Of a stretch of DNA of 64,000 bases, positions 26,741 to 38,167 are shown one piece after another. The position numbers and the translations under genes were made by a program. The stretch is from Xylophilus rhododendri (GTDB lineage: Bacteria > Pseudomonadota > Gammaproteobacteria > Burkholderiales > Burkholderiaceae_C), in the NCBI RefSeq assembly GCF_009906855.1, contig NZ_CP047650.1, forward strand, positions 3,906,001-3,970,000, read 5' to 3'. Each line of letters begins with the position of its first letter. Within the stretch, counting starts at the first letter, position 1. The notes beneath the pieces are model-generated. The model ran no database searches, was not told where the DNA came from, and saw only the letters and a list, made by a program, of their open reading frames with translations.

Positions 26741-27307
26741 ATGAGCCAATCGAACGAAAGCGCCGTCTACCACGGCACCACCATCCTCAGCGTGCGCCGT
26801 GAAACGCCCAACGGCTGGCAGGTCGCCATCGGCGGCGACGGCCAGGTGACGTTGGGCAACATCGTCGTCAAGGGCACCGCCCGCAAGGTGCGCAAGCTGC
26901 ACCACGACCGGGTGCTGGCCGGCTTCGCGGGCGCCACGGCCGATGCCTTCACCCTCTTCGAGCGTTTCGAGGCCAAGCTCGAAAAACACCAGGGCCAGCT
27001 GGCCCGCGCCGCCATCGAACTCACCAAGGACTGGCGCACCGACCGGGTGCTGCGCCGCCTCGAAGCCATGCTGGCCGTGGCCGACCGCACCACCTCGCTG
27101 ATCATCACCGGCAACGGCGACGTGCTGGAGCCCGAGCAGGGCATCGTCTCCATCGGCTCGGGCGGCGCCTATGCGCATTCGGCGGCCAAGGCGCTGATCG
27201 ACAACACCGACCTGCCGGCCGACGTGGTGGTGAAGAAGTCGCTGGAGATCGCGGGCAGCCTGTGCATCTACACCAACATGAACCACACGATCGAAACCCT
27301 GGATTAA
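26741..27307 (+). CDS. hslV: ATP-dependent protease peptidase subunit HslV
   Basis: 188 aa. The catalytic Thr is the first Thr of '[10 protein letters not shown]' (Thr13 from this start), so a short propeptide must be removed. Ser/Gly-rich '[19 protein letters not shown]' is conserved in the family. It forms the proteolytic core of HslVU in the cytoplasm. The start at 26741 was preferred over an in-frame ATG at 26720 because it gives the shorter propeptide. The ATG of hslU follows 8 nt after the stop. Confidence 0.93.
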   Translation: MSQSNESAVYHGTTILSVRRETPNGWQVAIGGDGQVTLGNIVVKGTARKVRKLHHDRVLAGFAGATADAFTLFERFEAKLEKHQGQLARAAIELTKDWRTDRVLRRLEAMLAVADRTTSLIITGNGDVLEPEQGIVSIGSGGAYAHSAAKALIDNTDLPADVVVKKSLEIAGSLCIYTNMNHTIETLD

Positions 27308-27315
27308 GCGCGCCC

Positions 27316-28671
27316 ATGTCCTTCTCGATGACCCCCAAGGAGATCGTCTCCGAACTCGACCGCCACATCGTCGGCCAGCAGCAGGCCAAACGCGCCGTCG
27401 CCATCGCCCTGCGCAACCGCTGGCGCCGCCAGCAGGTGGACGACAAGCTGCGCCACGAGATCACGCCCAAGAACATCCTGATGATCGGCCCGACCGGCGT
27501 CGGCAAGACCGAGATCGCCCGCCGCCTGGCCCGCCTGGCCGATGCGCCCTTCCTGAAGGTGGAGGCCACCAAGTTCACCGAGGTGGGCTATGTGGGCAAG
27601 GACGTGGACACCATCGTGCGCGACCTGGTCGAAGTGGCCGTCAAGCAGACCCGCGAGGCCGAGGTCAAGCTGCACCGGGTGCGCGCCGCCGATGCCGCCG
27701 AGGACCGCATCCTCGACATCCTGCTGCCGCCCGCGCGGCCCACCGGTGCGGCGGCGGAGGAGGGTGCCATCGCCGCGCCCGCGCCCGACAGCGTGGCCCG
27801 CCAGTCCTTCCGCAAGAAGCTGCGCGAGGGCCAGCTCGACGAGAAAGAGATCGAACTCGACCTCGCCGAGCCGCCGCCCGCCATCGACGTGATGGGCGCC
27901 CCCGGCATGGAAGGCATGGCCGACCAGCTGCGCGGCATGTTCGGCCAGATGGGCGGCCGCCGCAAGGCGCGCAAGCTGCGCATCGCCGAAGCCCTGCGCC
28001 TGCTCACCGACGAGGAGGCCGGCAAGCTGGTCAACGAGGAGGAGATCCGCGCCCGCGCCATCCACAACGCCGAGCAAAACGGCATCGTCTTCATCGACGA
28101 GATCGACAAGGTCGCCTCGCGCGGCGGCGAAGGCGGCGGCAGCACCGCGGAAATCTCCCGCCAGGGCGTGCAGCGCGACCTGCTGCCGCTGGTCGAAGGC
28201 AGCTCGGTCAGCACCAAGTACGGCATGGTCAGGACCGACCACATGCTGTTCATCGCCTCCGGCGCCTTCCACCTGGCCAAGCCCAGCGACCTGATTCCGG
28301 AACTGCAGGGGCGTTTCCCGATCCGGGTGGAGCTGCAGTCGCTCACCGCCCAGGACTTCGAGGCCATCCTGGTGCAGACCCATGCCTCCCTGGTCCGCCA
28401 GTACCAGGCGCTCTTGGCCACCGAGGGCGTGACCATCGAGTTCACGCCCGAGGGCATCACCCGCCTGGCCGCCATCGCCTTCGAGGTGAACGAACGCACC
28501 GAGGACATCGGCGCGCGCCGCCTGGCCACGGTGATGGAGCGCCTGCTCGACGAGGCCAGCTTCGATGCCGAGCAGCTCTCCGGCCAGACCCTGCTGGTGG
28601 ATGCCGCCTATGTCGACCACCGTCTGGGCGAGCTGAGCCGCAACGAGGATCTCTCGCGCTTCATTCTCTAA
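27316..28671 (+). CDS. hslU: HslU ATPase subunit
   Basis: 451 aa AAA+ unfoldase of HslVU. '[20 protein letters not shown]' opens the protein, Walker A is 'GPTGVGKTE' near residue 58, the pore motif 'GYVG' near 92 and Walker B '[13 protein letters not shown]' near 256. The C-terminal residues '[11 protein letters not shown]' are the tail that docks into HslV. A short divergent I-domain lies between. Co-transcribed with hslV; a long hairpin follows the stop. Confidence 0.95.
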   Translation: MSFSMTPKEIVSELDRHIVGQQQAKRAVAIALRNRWRRQQVDDKLRHEITPKNILMIGPTGVGKTEIARRLARLADAPFLKVEATKFTEVGYVGKDVDTIVRDLVEVAVKQTREAEVKLHRVRAADAAEDRILDILLPPARPTGAAAEEGAIAAPAPDSVARQSFRKKLREGQLDEKEIELDLAEPPPAIDVMGAPGMEGMADQLRGMFGQMGGRRKARKLRIAEALRLLTDEEAGKLVNEEEIRARAIHNAEQNGIVFIDEIDKVASRGGEGGGSTAEISRQGVQRDLLPLVEGSSVSTKYGMVRTDHMLFIASGAFHLAKPSDLIPELQGRFPIRVELQSLTAQDFEAILVQTHASLVRQYQALLATEGVTIEFTPEGITRLAAIAFEVNERTEDIGARRLATVMERLLDEASFDAEQLSGQTLLVDAAYVDHRLGELSRNEDLSRFIL

Positions 28672-28697
28672 GCACCGACAGGCTGCTTTTTCACCGC

Positions 28698-28731
28698 GTG
28701 CCGGCGCCGGACTGTTGTCCGCCGCCGGCAC
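28698..28731 (+). terminator. Long GC hairpin after hslU
   Basis: GTGCCGGCG pairs with CGCCGGCAC and the inner CGGAC with GTCCG around a TGTT loop, nearly 15 bp in all. There is no T run after it, so it may need Rho or act as an RNA stabiliser. The rest of 28672-29001 holds no gene; the last 120 nt before mraZ are AT-richer and carry its promoter and the operator listed next. Confidence 0.5.
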
Positions 28732-28898
28732 TGTTACATGTGAGTCGCCGTCTCAAGGTTCACTTTGACATGGGGATGTAAGTACTTCATTTAGAAGGTT
28801 TTTCCGCTCGTTGCACTTCGATGATCGTGTTCTAAGTCCTTGATTTCATTGTGAAAGTAGGCCCCGAGGCATGTCGGCGGTGCCTGGATTCCTGCTAC

Positions 28899-28933
28899 AG
28901 TGCAAAAAAGTGCAATTAAGTGGTGAAAAGTGG
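28899..28933 (+). promoter_or_regulatory. MraZ operator: four 10-bp-spaced repeats
   Basis: AGTGC, AGTGC, AGTGG and AGTGG start at 28899, 28909, 28919 and 28929, an exact 10-bp period, with A-rich spacers. MraZ autoregulates the dcw cluster by binding 3-4 repeats with this period (TGGG-type core), so this is almost surely its operator. It lies 68 nt before the mraZ start. Confidence 0.8.
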
Positions 28934-29001
28934 CCCGGCCAGGCTGCCCACTCGCACTGCAGGGCCCGCCGCCCTGCTCATCTCCCGGAGGGTTGACTGT
29001 C

Positions 29002-29430
29002 GTGTTCCAAGGGGCCTCGTCGCTGAGTCTCGATGCCAAGGGGCGTTTGTCCGTCCCGACGCGTCACCGCGACGTCCTGGGCGCGACGGCCGCGGGCCAG
29101 CTCACCATCACCAAGCATCCGCACGGCTGCCTGATGGTGTTCCCGCGCCCCGAATGGGAGAAATTCCGCGAGCGTATCGCCCAGCTGCCGATGTCGGCCC
29201 AATGGTGGAAACGCATCTTCCTGGGCAACGCCATGGACGTGGAGATGGACGGCACCGGCCGCGTGCTGGTCTCGCCCGAGCTGCGCACGGCGGCCGGCAT
29301 CAGCAAGGACTGCGTGCTGCTGGGCATGGGCAACCACTTCGAACTCTGGGACAAGGCCAGCTACGAAGCCCAGGAAGCCGAAGCCATGAAGGGCGAGATG
29401 CCCGACGCCTTCCAGGATTTCTCCTTCTAA
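29002..29430 (+). CDS. mraZ: Transcriptional regulator MraZ
   Basis: 142 aa. Two AbrB-like swapped-hairpin units, each with the family core: '[18 protein letters not shown]' near residue 8 and '[19 protein letters not shown]' near 77. It binds the repeats at 28899-28933 and tunes the dcw operon. The GTG at 29002 is preferred: GGAGG lies about 10 nt upstream and no earlier start gives a normal N-terminus. rsmH begins 4 nt after the stop. Confidence 0.93.
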   Translation: MFQGASSLSLDAKGRLSVPTRHRDVLGATAAGQLTITKHPHGCLMVFPRPEWEKFRERIAQLPMSAQWWKRIFLGNAMDVEMDGTGRVLVSPELRTAAGISKDCVLLGMGNHFELWDKASYEAQEAEAMKGEMPDAFQDFSF

Positions 29431-29434
29431 AGCC

Positions 29435-30352
29435 ATGAGCAGTACCGCAGTCCACACGACGGTCATGCTGCACGAGGCGGTCGATGCCCTAGTGCACGAC
29501 CCCGATGGCACCTATATCGACGCCACCTTCGGCCGGGGCGGCCACAGCCGCCTGATCCTGTCGCGGCTGTCGCCCGCCGGCCGGCTGATCGCCTTCGACA
29601 AGGATCCGGAGGCGATCGCGGCGGCGGCGGAGATCGCCGACAGCCGCTTCTCGATCCGGCACGAGGGCTTCGCCCAACTGGGGGATCTGCCGCCGGCCAG
29701 TGCCGCCGGGGTCCTGATGGACCTCGGCGTCAGCTCCCCCCAGATCGACAGCCCCGTACGGGGTTTTTCTTTTCGTTTCGACGGGCCTCTCGACATGCGC
29801 ATGGATCCCACGCGCGGCGAGAGCGTGGCCGAGTGGCTCGCTGCGGCCGAAGTGCAGCAGATCGCGGAGGTGATACGTGACTACGGAGAAGAACGGTTTG
29901 CTGGCCCCATTGCGAAGGCGATTGTTGCTCGCCGACAGGAAGGGCGCCCTGTTTCAACCACCACCGAGCTGGCCGAACTCGTGGCTGGCGCGGTCAAAAC
30001 CCGCGAGCAGGGCCAGAACCCTGCAACGCGCACATTTCAGGCTCTTCGGATTTTCATCAACGCCGAGCTTGAAGAGCTGCAGCAGGTACTGAGCGCCAGC
30101 CTGGGCGTGCTGCAGACCGGCGGGCGCATCTCGGCGATCAGCTTCCATTCGCTGGAAGACCGCATCGTCAAGACCTTCATCGCCCAGCAGTCCAAGGAGG
30201 TCTACGACCGCCGCGCGCCCTTCGCGCCGCCGCAGCCGATGCGGCTGAAGGCGCTGGGCCGCTTCAAGCCGAGCGCGGCCGAGGTGTCGGCCAATCCGCG
30301 TTCGCGCAGTGCCGTGCTGCGGGTGGCCGAACGCACCGAGGTGCCGGCATGA
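29435..30352 (+). CDS. rsmH: 16S rRNA m4C1402 methyltransferase
   Basis: 305 aa. SAM-binding start '[16 protein letters not shown]' near residue 25, catalytic/SAM loop '[12 protein letters not shown]' near 95 and '[18 protein letters not shown]' near 230 are diagnostic. It methylates N4 of C1402 in the ribosomal P site. It follows mraZ directly, and its stop overlaps the ATG of ftsL, the standard dcw order. From about 29870 to 30060 third positions are less GC-rich than in the rest of the gene, a mild compositional dip with no visible effect on the protein. Confidence 0.95.
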   Translation: MSSTAVHTTVMLHEAVDALVHDPDGTYIDATFGRGGHSRLILSRLSPAGRLIAFDKDPEAIAAAAEIADSRFSIRHEGFAQLGDLPPASAAGVLMDLGVSSPQIDSPVRGFSFRFDGPLDMRMDPTRGESVAEWLAAAEVQQIAEVIRDYGEERFAGPIAKAIVARRQEGRPVSTTTELAELVAGAVKTREQGQNPATRTFQALRIFINAELEELQQVLSASLGVLQTGGRISAISFHSLEDRIVKTFIAQQSKEVYDRRAPFAPPQPMRLKALGRFKPSAAEVSANPRSRSAVLRVAERTEVPA

Positions 30353-30630
30353 CGCGGCTGTCGGTCGTGCTGCTCCTGGCCGTGCTGGCCAGTGCCCTGT
30401 ACCTGGTGCATGTGCAGTACGAGTCGCGCCAGCTCTTCACCGAGATGGAGCGGGCGCGCGCCGAGTCGCACCGCCTCGAAGTCGAGAGCGACCGGCTGGA
30501 AGTGGAAAAACGCGCCCAGGCCACGCCGCTGCGGGTGGAAAAACTCGCGCGCGACAAGCTGCAGATGCGCAACACCACGCCGGCGATCACGCTGTACCTG
30601 GCCGATCCGGGCCCGGGAGCCGCCAAATGA
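30349..30630 (+). CDS. ftsL: Cell division protein FtsL
   Basis: 93 aa bitopic inner-membrane protein: one transmembrane helix at residues 4-20 ('[17 protein letters not shown]') and a leucine-zipper-like coiled coil ('[20 protein letters not shown]') in the periplasm. With FtsB and FtsQ it links the early and late divisome. Sequence identity is weak across the family, so position between rsmH and ftsI is important support. Both ends overlap their neighbours by 4 nt. Confidence 0.88.
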   Translation: MTRLSVVLLLAVLASALYLVHVQYESRQLFTEMERARAESHRLEVESDRLEVEKRAQATPLRVEKLARDKLQMRNTTPAITLYLADPGPGAAK

Positions 30631-32381
30631 GCCGCGGCAGCCGCAGCGTCCAGTACGCCTCCAGCCCCTTGCTGGCCAGCAAGACGCCGGTCTGGCGCAG
30701 CAAGTTCATCGTCGCCTGCATCGCGCTGGGCTTCGTGGGCCTGGCCGCACGCTCGCTGTACGTGCAGGTGATCAACAACTCCTTCTTCCAGCGCCAGGGC
30801 GAGGTGCGTTTCGCCCGCACCCTGGAGCTGCCGGCCAACCGCGGCCGCATCCTGGACCGCAACGGCCTGCTGCTGGCCTCCAGCGTGATCGCCCCCAGCA
30901 TCTGGGCGATCCCCGAGGACGTCGAGAAGGACGACCCCGAGGTCGCCGCCAAGTTGAAGACCCTGGCCAAGCTGCTGGGCATGCCGCTGCCCGCGCTCAA
31001 CAAGAAGCTGGCCGACGAGGACAAGACCTTCGTCTGGATCCAGCGCCAGGTGGACGAGCCCGTCGCCAAGCAGATCGCCGCACTCGACATCAAGGGCATC
31101 TACCAGCGCCGCGAATACAAGCGCCAGTACCCCGAGGGCGAGGCGGCGGCGCACATCGTCGGCTTCACCAATGTCGAGGACAAGGGCCAGGAAGGCATCG
31201 AACTCGCCTTCAACCAGGACCTGGGCGGCAAGCCGGGCTCGCGCCGCGTCATCAAGGACCGCCTGGGCCGCGCGGTGGAGAGCGTGGGCGACGCGGTGCC
31301 GCCGCTCGACGGCAAGGACATCCAGCTCTCCATCGACTCCAAGGTGCAGTTCTTCGCCTACCAGAAGCTGCGCGACGCGGTCATCGCCAACAAGGCCAAG
31401 GCCGGCAGCGTGGTGGTGCTGGACTCGGTCACCGGCGAGATCCTGGCCCTGGCCAACTATCCCAGCTACGACCCGGGCAACCGCCAGCACCTGTCGGGCG
31501 AGCAGCTGCGCAACCGCGCGCTCACCGACACCTTCGAGCCCGGCTCGACCATGAAGCCGATCACCATCGCCACCGCGCTGGAGCTGGGCCGGGTCACGCC
31601 GCAGACCATCATCGATACTTCGCCCGGCCGCATCACCATCACCGGCTCGACCATCACCGACACCCACAACTACGGCGTGCAGACGGTCGAGGGCGTGATC
31701 CAGAAGTCCAGCAACGTGGGCGCCACCAAGATCTCGCAGCGCATGAGCGCGCACGAGATGTGGGACAGCTTCAGCGCCGTCGGTTTCGGCCAGAAGCCGC
31801 AGCTGACCTTCCCCGGCGCCGTCACCGGCCGGCTGCGGCCCTGGAAGACCTGGCGGCCGGTGGAGCAGGCCACCATGTCCTATGGCTACGGCCTCTCCGC
31901 CTCGCTGTTCCAGATGGCGCATGCCTACACCGTCTTCGCGCACGACGGCCACCTGATCCCGGCCACCATCTTGAAGAGCGACCAGCCGGCCGTGGGCACT
32001 CCCGTCTTCTCGCCCAAGAACGCCGCCGCCGTGCGCCGCATGCTGCAGATGGCCGCCGGCCCGGGCGGCACCGGCCCGCGTGCGCAGACCATGGGCTATT
32101 CGGTGGGCGGCAAGTCCGGCACCGCGCACAAGCAGGAAGGCCGCGGTTATGCGGCGCACAAGTACAGGGCCTGGTTCAACGGCATCGCGCCGATCGACAA
32201 CCCGCGCATCATCGTCGCGGTGATGGTGGACGAGCCCACCGCCGGCACCTACTTCGGCGGCACCGTGGCCGCGCCAGTGTTCAGCGAAGTGGTGGCGCAG
32301 ACCCTGCGCATCATGGGCGTGCAGCCCGACCTGAGCGTGCGGCCGCAGGTGGTGTCCAAGGAAGTGGAGGAGTCCTTCTGA
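30627..32381 (+). CDS. ftsI: Septal peptidoglycan transpeptidase FtsI (PBP3)
   Basis: 584 aa. A single N-terminal membrane helix (about 28-45), a dimerisation domain with 'RGRILDRNGLLLA', then the transpeptidase: nucleophile motif Ser307-Thr-Met-Lys310 ('GSTMKP'), 'SSN' near 360 and 'KSGT' near 500. It cross-links septal peptidoglycan in the periplasm. Start overlaps ftsL, stop overlaps murE by one base (TGATG). Length and motif order are normal. Confidence 0.95.
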   Translation: MSRGSRSVQYASSPLLASKTPVWRSKFIVACIALGFVGLAARSLYVQVINNSFFQRQGEVRFARTLELPANRGRILDRNGLLLASSVIAPSIWAIPEDVEKDDPEVAAKLKTLAKLLGMPLPALNKKLADEDKTFVWIQRQVDEPVAKQIAALDIKGIYQRREYKRQYPEGEAAAHIVGFTNVEDKGQEGIELAFNQDLGGKPGSRRVIKDRLGRAVESVGDAVPPLDGKDIQLSIDSKVQFFAYQKLRDAVIANKAKAGSVVVLDSVTGEILALANYPSYDPGNRQHLSGEQLRNRALTDTFEPGSTMKPITIATALELGRVTPQTIIDTSPGRITITGSTITDTHNYGVQTVEGVIQKSSNVGATKISQRMSAHEMWDSFSAVGFGQKPQLTFPGAVTGRLRPWKTWRPVEQATMSYGYGLSASLFQMAHAYTVFAHDGHLIPATILKSDQPAVGTPVFSPKNAAAVRRMLQMAAGPGGTGPRAQTMGYSVGGKSGTAHKQEGRGYAAHKYRAWFNGIAPIDNPRIIVAVMVDEPTAGTYFGGTVAAPVFSEVVAQTLRIMGVQPDLSVRPQVVSKEVEESF

Positions 32382-33892
32382 TGGTCGCCTCCGACATCTC
32401 GCTGCAGCAGCTGAACGGCGCCGCCGACGCGGTCGCCTGGCTGCGCGCGCGGGTCACCGGCACGCTGCGCATCGACAGCCGGGAAGTCCAGTCCGGCGAC
32501 GGCTTCATCGCCTGGCCCGGCGCGGCGGTCGATGGCCGGGCCTTCGTGGCCGATGCCTTCGCACGCGGCGCGGCCGCCTGCCTGGTCGAGCGCGAGGGTG
32601 TCGAGGCCTTCGAATTCGCAAGCCGCGAAGTGGCCACCTGCGCTGGCCTCAAGGCCGCCACCGGCCGCATCGCTGGAGACTGGTTCGGCGCGCCCAGCGA
32701 AGGCCTGGACGTGCTGGCCGTCACCGGCACCAACGGCAAGACCAGTACCGCCTGGTGGCTGGCCCTGGCGCTGGCCCGCACCGGCCGCGGCTGCGGCCTG
32801 ATCGGCACCCTGGGCACCGGCGTGCCGCCGCAGGTGGTCGCCAACGGCCTGACCACACCCGACCCGGTGCTGCTGCAGCGGGTGTTCCGCCAGTTCGACG
32901 ACCAGGGCCTGGCCGCCTGCGCCATCGAGGCCTCCTCCATCGGCATCGCCGAACGGCGGCTCGATGGCAGCCGCATCCGCGTGGCCCTGTTCACCAATTT
33001 CACGCTGGACCACCTGGACTACCACGGCAGCATGGCCGCCTACTGGGCCGCCAAGGCCGAGCTGTTCGCCTGGCCGGGCCTGCAGGCGGCCGTGGTCAAC
33101 ATCGACGACGCCCATGGCGCCGCCCTGGCCGCGCAGCTGACGGTGGACCTGTGGACCTATTCGGCGGACGGCTCGGCCGACGCCCGCCTGCGCGCCGAGG
33201 ACATCGGCCATGGCGAGACAGGTGGCCTGCGGTTCACGGTGGTCGAAGGCGAACAGCGCTGCCTGCTGCAGGCCGGCGCCATCGGCCGTTTCAATATCAG
33301 CAACCTGCTGGCGGTGGTCGGCGGCCAGCGTGCGCTGGGCGTGCCGCTCGATGAGGCCGTGGCCGCCTGCGCCGACCTGGCCCCGGTGCCCGGCCGCATG
33401 GAACGCATCGCCCGCGCCGGGCAGCCGCTGGTGGCCGTCGATTACGCCCACACACCCGACGCGCTGGAAAAAGCCCTGGCCGCCCTGCGCCCGCTGGCCG
33501 AATCGCGCGGCGGCGAACTGGTCTGCCTGTTCGGCTGCGGCGGCGGGCGCGACCAGGCCAAGCGCCCGGTGATGGCCTCCATCGCCGCCCACGGCGCCGA
33601 CCGCATCTGGCTGACCAGCGACAACCCGCGCCACGAAGACCCCGCCGCCATCGTGGCGCAAGCCGCCGCCGGCCTGCCCGAAGGCGCACCCTATCGCATC
33701 GAGATCGACCGCGCCGCGGCGATCGCCCAGGCCATCGCCCAGGCCGGCCCGCAGGACGTGGTCCTGGTCGCCGGCAAGGGCCACGAAACCTATCAGGAAG
33801 TCGCCGGACGGCGCCTTCCCTTTTCCGACCGCGAGCAGGTCGAGACCGCGCTGGACCAGCGTGCCGCCTCCCTGCCGCCCTCGGCCCACTGA
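32381..33892 (+). CDS. murE: UDP-MurNAc-tripeptide synthetase MurE
   Basis: 503 aa. Adds meso-diaminopimelate to UDP-MurNAc-L-Ala-D-Glu. P-loop 'TGTNGKTST' near residue 115, the UDP-binding region 'TTPDPVLLQ' near 157 and the DAP-recognition loop 'DNPRHEDP' near 412 mark the meso-DAP form. It is the first of the consecutive Mur ligase genes here; 12 nt separate it from murF. No unusual feature. Confidence 0.95.
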   Translation: MVASDISLQQLNGAADAVAWLRARVTGTLRIDSREVQSGDGFIAWPGAAVDGRAFVADAFARGAAACLVEREGVEAFEFASREVATCAGLKAATGRIAGDWFGAPSEGLDVLAVTGTNGKTSTAWWLALALARTGRGCGLIGTLGTGVPPQVVANGLTTPDPVLLQRVFRQFDDQGLAACAIEASSIGIAERRLDGSRIRVALFTNFTLDHLDYHGSMAAYWAAKAELFAWPGLQAAVVNIDDAHGAALAAQLTVDLWTYSADGSADARLRAEDIGHGETGGLRFTVVEGEQRCLLQAGAIGRFNISNLLAVVGGQRALGVPLDEAVAACADLAPVPGRMERIARAGQPLVAVDYAHTPDALEKALAALRPLAESRGGELVCLFGCGGGRDQAKRPVMASIAAHGADRIWLTSDNPRHEDPAAIVAQAAAGLPEGAPYRIEIDRAAAIAQAIAQAGPQDVVLVAGKGHETYQEVAGRRLPFSDREQVETALDQRAASLPPSAH

Positions 33893-33904
33893 TTCCCCGA
33901 GACC

Positions 33905-35311
33905 ATGACCCTCGCTTCCCAAATGATGACCCTGCAGCAGGCCTTTGCCTGGACCGGCGGCATGCGCCTGGTCGGCAACGGCGAGCTGCCCATCAGCCGC
34001 ATCCATACCGATACCCGCACCCTGCAGCCGGGCGACCTGTTCGTGGCCCTGCGCGGCGAACGCTACGACGCCAACGACTTCCTGGCCGATGCCCGCGCCA
34101 GCGGCGCCGTGGCCGCCATCGCCCACGGCGGCCTGCAGGCGGCCGGCCTGCAGGGCATCGAGGTGCCCGACACCCGCGCCGCGCTGGCCGCCCTGGCCAC
34201 CGGCTGGCGCCACCAGTTCCGCCTGCCCATGGTCGCGGTGACCGGCAGCAACGGCAAGACCACCACCACCCAGATGGTGGCCAGCATCCTGCGCGCGGCC
34301 TATGGCGACGCCGCCTTCGCCACCCAGGGCAATTTCAACAACGACGTCGGCGTGCCGCTGACCCTGCTGCGCCTGCGCGCCACGCACCGCGCCGGAGTGG
34401 TCGAGCTGGGCATGAACCATCCCGGCGAGATCTCGGTGCTGGCGCATATCGCCCAGCCCACCGTCGCCCTGGTCAACAACGCCCAGCGCGAGCACCAGGA
34501 ATTCATGCACACGGTGCAGGCCGTGGCGCACGAGAACGGCAGCGTCATCTCGGCCCTGCCGGCCGATGGCTGCGCGGTGTTCCCGGCCGGCGACGAATTC
34601 ACGCCCCTGTGGCGCTCCCTGGCCGGTCAGCGCCGCTGCATGAGCTTTGCCCAGGCGCAGGCCGCTGGCGCCGACCTGTGGCTGCGCTCTGCCGAATGGC
34701 AGGGCGATGCCTGGGCGGCCGTGGCCGCCACGCCGGCGGGCGACATCGCCTTCCGCCTGGCCGTGGCCGGCCGCCACAACCTGCAGAACGCCTTGGCTGC
34801 CGCTGCCTGTGCACTGGCCGCCGGTGTGCCGGCAGAGGCCATCGCCGAAGGCCTGGCCGCCTTCCAGCCGGTCAAGGGCCGCTCGCGCGCGGCGCAGCTG
34901 TCCATCGCCGGCAAGGCCGTCACGCTGATCGACGACAGCTACAACGCCAATCCGGATTCGGTGCGCGCCGCCATCGAGGTGCTGGCCTCGCTGCCCGGCC
35001 CGCGCCTGCTGGTGCTGGGCGACATGGGGGAAGTGGGCGAACAGGGCCCGGCCTTCCACGCCGAAGCCGGCGCCTTCGCCGCCTCGCACGCCATCGAGCA
35101 GGTCTTCACGCTGGGCGCGCTCTGCGCCTCGGTGGGCGCCGGCTCGCGCCATTTCGAAAGCTATGCCGCCCTGGAAGCCGCGCTGCTCGCCGCGCTGCCG
35201 GGCACGGCGACCGTGCTGGTCAAGGGCTCGCGTTTCATGCAGATGGAGCGCGCCGTGCTGGCCATCGAAACCCTGGCCGCCCGCGGCACGCAGGAGGCAT
35301 CGGCATGCTGA
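33905..35311 (+). CDS. murF: UDP-MurNAc-pentapeptide synthetase MurF
   Basis: 468 aa. Adds D-Ala-D-Ala to the tripeptide precursor. N-terminal MurF domain with '[20 protein letters not shown]', ATP P-loop 'GSNGKTTTT' near residue 116 and the C-terminal '[14 protein letters not shown]' near 345. It ends inside the start of mraY (7-nt overlap), which implies coupled translation. The substrate is fed by MurE upstream and by Ddl encoded at 42646. Confidence 0.94.
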   Translation: MTLASQMMTLQQAFAWTGGMRLVGNGELPISRIHTDTRTLQPGDLFVALRGERYDANDFLADARASGAVAAIAHGGLQAAGLQGIEVPDTRAALAALATGWRHQFRLPMVAVTGSNGKTTTTQMVASILRAAYGDAAFATQGNFNNDVGVPLTLLRLRATHRAGVVELGMNHPGEISVLAHIAQPTVALVNNAQREHQEFMHTVQAVAHENGSVISALPADGCAVFPAGDEFTPLWRSLAGQRRCMSFAQAQAAGADLWLRSAEWQGDAWAAVAATPAGDIAFRLAVAGRHNLQNALAAAACALAAGVPAEAIAEGLAAFQPVKGRSRAAQLSIAGKAVTLIDDSYNANPDSVRAAIEVLASLPGPRLLVLGDMGEVGEQGPAFHAEAGAFAASHAIEQVFTLGALCASVGAGSRHFESYAALEAALLAALPGTATVLVKGSRFMQMERAVLAIETLAARGTQEASAC

Positions 35312-36483
35312 TGAACCTGGCCGAATGGCTGCAGACCCTCTCGCCGGACCTGGGCCCGCTGCGGGTGTTCCAGTACCTCACCTTCCGCGCGGTGATGGCC
35401 GCCATGACCGCGCTGCTGATCGCACTGCTGTCCGGTCCCTTCGTGATCCGCCGCCTGACCGCCCTCAAGATCGGCCAGCCGGTGCGCGGCTACGGCATGC
35501 AGACGCACCTGGTCAAGAGCGGCACGCCCACCATGGGCGGGGTACTGATCCTGCTGTCGATCGCCGTCTCCACGCTGCTGTGGGCCGACATCTCCAACCG
35601 CTTCGTCTGGATCGTGCTGCTGGTCACCGGCGGCTTCGGCGCCATCGGCTGGGTGGACGACTGGCGCAAGGTGGTGCGCAAGGATCCCGAGGGCATGCGC
35701 TCGCGCGAGAAGTACCTGTGGCAGTCGCTGATCGGCCTGTTGGCCGCCCTCTACCTGGTGTTCAGCATCTCCGAATCCTCCAACTGGAAGGTGCTGCAGC
35801 TGGTCATGACCTGGGCCCGCTCCGGCTTCGACGTGGACCTGCCGCCCAAGGCCGGCCTGCTGGTGCCCTTCTTCAAGTCGGTGAGCTACCCGCTGGGCGT
35901 GATCGGTTTCATGATCCTGACCTACCTGGTCATCGTCGGCTCCAGCAACGCGGTCAACATGACCGACGGGCTGGACGGGCTGGCGATCATGCCGGTGGTG
36001 ATGGTGGCCTCCTCGCTGGGCATCTTCGCCTTCATCACGGGCAATGTCTCGCTGTCGCGCTACCTGCTGTTCCCGCATATCGCGGGCTCGGGCGAGCTGC
36101 TGGTGTTCTGCGCCGCGATTTCCGGGGCGGGGCTGGCCTTCCTGTGGTTCAACGCACATCCGGCCCAGGTCTTCATGGGCGACGTGGGCGCGCTGGCGCT
36201 GGGCGCCGCGCTGGGCACGGTGGCCGTCATCGTGCGCCAGGAGATCGTGCTGGCCATCATGGGCGGCGTGTTCGTGGCCGAGGCCCTGTCGGTGATGCTG
36301 CAGGTCACCTGGTTCAAGTTCACCAAGAAGCGCTACGGCGCCGGCCGGCGCCTGTTCCTGATGGCGCCGCTGCACCACCATTTCGAAAAGGCCGGCTGGA
36401 AGGAAACGCAGGTCGTCGTGCGCTTCTGGATCGTGACCATGCTGCTGTGCCTGATCGGCCTGTCCACCCTGAAGCTGCGCTGA
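35305..36483 (+). CDS. mraY: Phospho-MurNAc-pentapeptide transferase MraY
   Basis: 392 aa, about ten membrane helices. Loads the precursor onto undecaprenyl phosphate to make lipid I. Signature regions: '[13 protein letters not shown]' near residue 72, '[13 protein letters not shown]' near 215 with the catalytic Asp pair, and the His cluster '[14 protein letters not shown]' near 354. The start at 35305 gives the normal N-terminus '[11 protein letters not shown]'. murD starts 1 nt after its stop. Confidence 0.95.
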   Translation: MLMNLAEWLQTLSPDLGPLRVFQYLTFRAVMAAMTALLIALLSGPFVIRRLTALKIGQPVRGYGMQTHLVKSGTPTMGGVLILLSIAVSTLLWADISNRFVWIVLLVTGGFGAIGWVDDWRKVVRKDPEGMRSREKYLWQSLIGLLAALYLVFSISESSNWKVLQLVMTWARSGFDVDLPPKAGLLVPFFKSVSYPLGVIGFMILTYLVIVGSSNAVNMTDGLDGLAIMPVVMVASSLGIFAFITGNVSLSRYLLFPHIAGSGELLVFCAAISGAGLAFLWFNAHPAQVFMGDVGALALGAALGTVAVIVRQEIVLAIMGGVFVAEALSVMLQVTWFKFTKKRYGAGRRLFLMAPLHHHFEKAGWKETQVVVRFWIVTMLLCLIGLSTLKLR

Positions 36484-36484
36484 C

Positions 36485-38167
36485 ATGAAGCATCTTCAAG
36501 ACCTCCCCGTACTGGTCCTGGGCCTGGGCGCCTCGGGCCTGGCCATGGCGCGCTGGTGCGCGCGCCACGGCGCGCGGGTGACGGTGGCCGATACCCGCGA
36601 AGCGCCGCCGCAGCTGCCCGCCCTGCAGGCCGAGCTGCCGGACGTGGCCTTCGTGCACGGCCCCTTCAGCGACACGCTGGTGCAGGGCGGCGCGGTGCGC
36701 GCCGTCTACCTCTCGCCCGGCCTGGCGCCGGAGCAGACCGCCGTGGTGGTCGACGCCGCACGCGCCATCGGCCTGCCGGTGGGCGGCGAACTGGACCTGT
36801 TCGCCATGGCGCTGGCCGACCTGCGTGGGCCGGACATCGAGGAAACGCCGCCGCTGCCGATCGACCTCTCCGCCCCGGACGAGGACGACAACGAGCCCGC
36901 CGCGGCTGCCCCCGCGCAAGAATCCGAGCCGCTGCCCGAAGACGCACCGGCCATCGAACCCGAAGCCCCCGCCGAGGAAGCCGCCGCCGTCCCCCGCTAC
37001 CGCCCCGCCGTGCTGGCCATCACCGGCACCAACGGCAAGACCACCGTCACCTCGCTCACCGGCCAGCTGGTCGAACGCGCCGGCAAGACCGTGGCGGTGG
37101 CCGGCAACATCGGCCCCACGCTGCTCGACACCCTGGCCGAACGCATGGCCGCCGGCACGCTGCCCCAGGTCTGGGTGCTGGAACTCTCCAGCTTCCAGCT
37201 CGACGCCGTCCGCCAGTTCGAACCCACCGCCGCCACCGTGCTCAACATCAGCCAGGACCACCTGGACTGGCACGGCGGCATGGCGCAGTACACCGCGGCC
37301 AAGGCCCGTGTCTTCGGCGAACGCGGCCTGATGGTGCTCAACCGTGAAGACGAAGCCGTGATGGCCATGCTGCCGCCGCCGGTCAAGGTGCGGCTGCAGA
37401 AGCCCCAACACCGCGCCCACGTCACCTTCGGCGGCGACATGCCCAAACGCCCCGGCGACTACGGCATCGAGGTGCTCAACGGCATGACCTGGCTGGTGCG
37501 CGCCACCGAGGCCGACGAGACCCGCCGCAAGCGCGGCTCCGAAGCCGAGGAACTGCACATCCAGCGCCTGATGCCCGCCGATGCGCTGCGCATCCGTGGC
37601 CGGCACAACGCCGTCAACGCCCTGGCCGCGCTGGCCCTGGCGCAGGCGGCGGGCTGCTCGCTGGCGCCCATGCTCTACGGCCTGCGCGAATACCGTGGGG
37701 AGCCGCACCGGGTCGAATCCGTGGCGGTGATCGAGGGCGTCGAATACTTCGACGACAGCAAGGGCACCAATGTCGGCGCCACCGTGGCCGCGCTGAACGG
37801 CCTGGGCGCCGAGCGCCGCATCGTGGTGATCCTGGGCGGCGTCGGCAAGGACCAGGACTTCAGCCCCCTGGCCGCGCCGGTCGCCCGCCATGCCCGCGCC
37901 GTGGTGTTGATCGGCCGCGACGGCCCGCTGATCGGCGCCGCCCTGGCCGAAGCCGGCGTGGCGCTGCACCAGGCCGAGACCCTGCCCGAAGCCGTCGCCG
38001 CCGCCGGCCGCCTGGCCCATGCGGGCGATGCGGTGCTGCTGTCGCCGGCCTGCGCCAGCTTCGACATGTTCCGCGGCTACGACCACCGCGCGGAAGTCTT
38101 TTGCGAAGCGGTCGCCGAACTGGCCGAGAGCCAGCTGTCCGGCTCCACCGAAGGAGGCCTGGAATGA
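36485..38167 (+). CDS. murD: D-glutamate ligase MurD with long acidic insertion
   Basis: 560 aa, against about 440 in E. coli. Catalyses D-Glu addition to UDP-MurNAc-L-Ala. The N-terminal Rossmann part is normal ('[16 protein letters not shown]'), but the P-loop 'TGTNGKTT' comes only at residue 180 instead of about 110. The extra residues 112-176 form an acidic, Pro/Ala/Glu-rich linker ('[19 protein letters not shown]'). A second small insertion lies in the central domain near 345-360. Catalytic regions are intact, so the enzyme should be active. Its stop overlaps ftsW. Confidence 0.93.
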   Translation: MKHLQDLPVLVLGLGASGLAMARWCARHGARVTVADTREAPPQLPALQAELPDVAFVHGPFSDTLVQGGAVRAVYLSPGLAPEQTAVVVDAARAIGLPVGGELDLFAMALADLRGPDIEETPPLPIDLSAPDEDDNEPAAAAPAQESEPLPEDAPAIEPEAPAEEAAAVPRYRPAVLAITGTNGKTTVTSLTGQLVERAGKTVAVAGNIGPTLLDTLAERMAAGTLPQVWVLELSSFQLDAVRQFEPTAATVLNISQDHLDWHGGMAQYTAAKARVFGERGLMVLNREDEAVMAMLPPPVKVRLQKPQHRAHVTFGGDMPKRPGDYGIEVLNGMTWLVRATEADETRRKRGSEAEELHIQRLMPADALRIRGRHNAVNALAALALAQAAGCSLAPMLYGLREYRGEPHRVESVAVIEGVEYFDDSKGTNVGATVAALNGLGAERRIVVILGGVGKDQDFSPLAAPVARHARAVVLIGRDGPLIGAALAEAGVALHQAETLPEAVAAAGRLAHAGDAVLLSPACASFDMFRGYDHRAEVFCEAVAELAESQLSGSTEGGLE

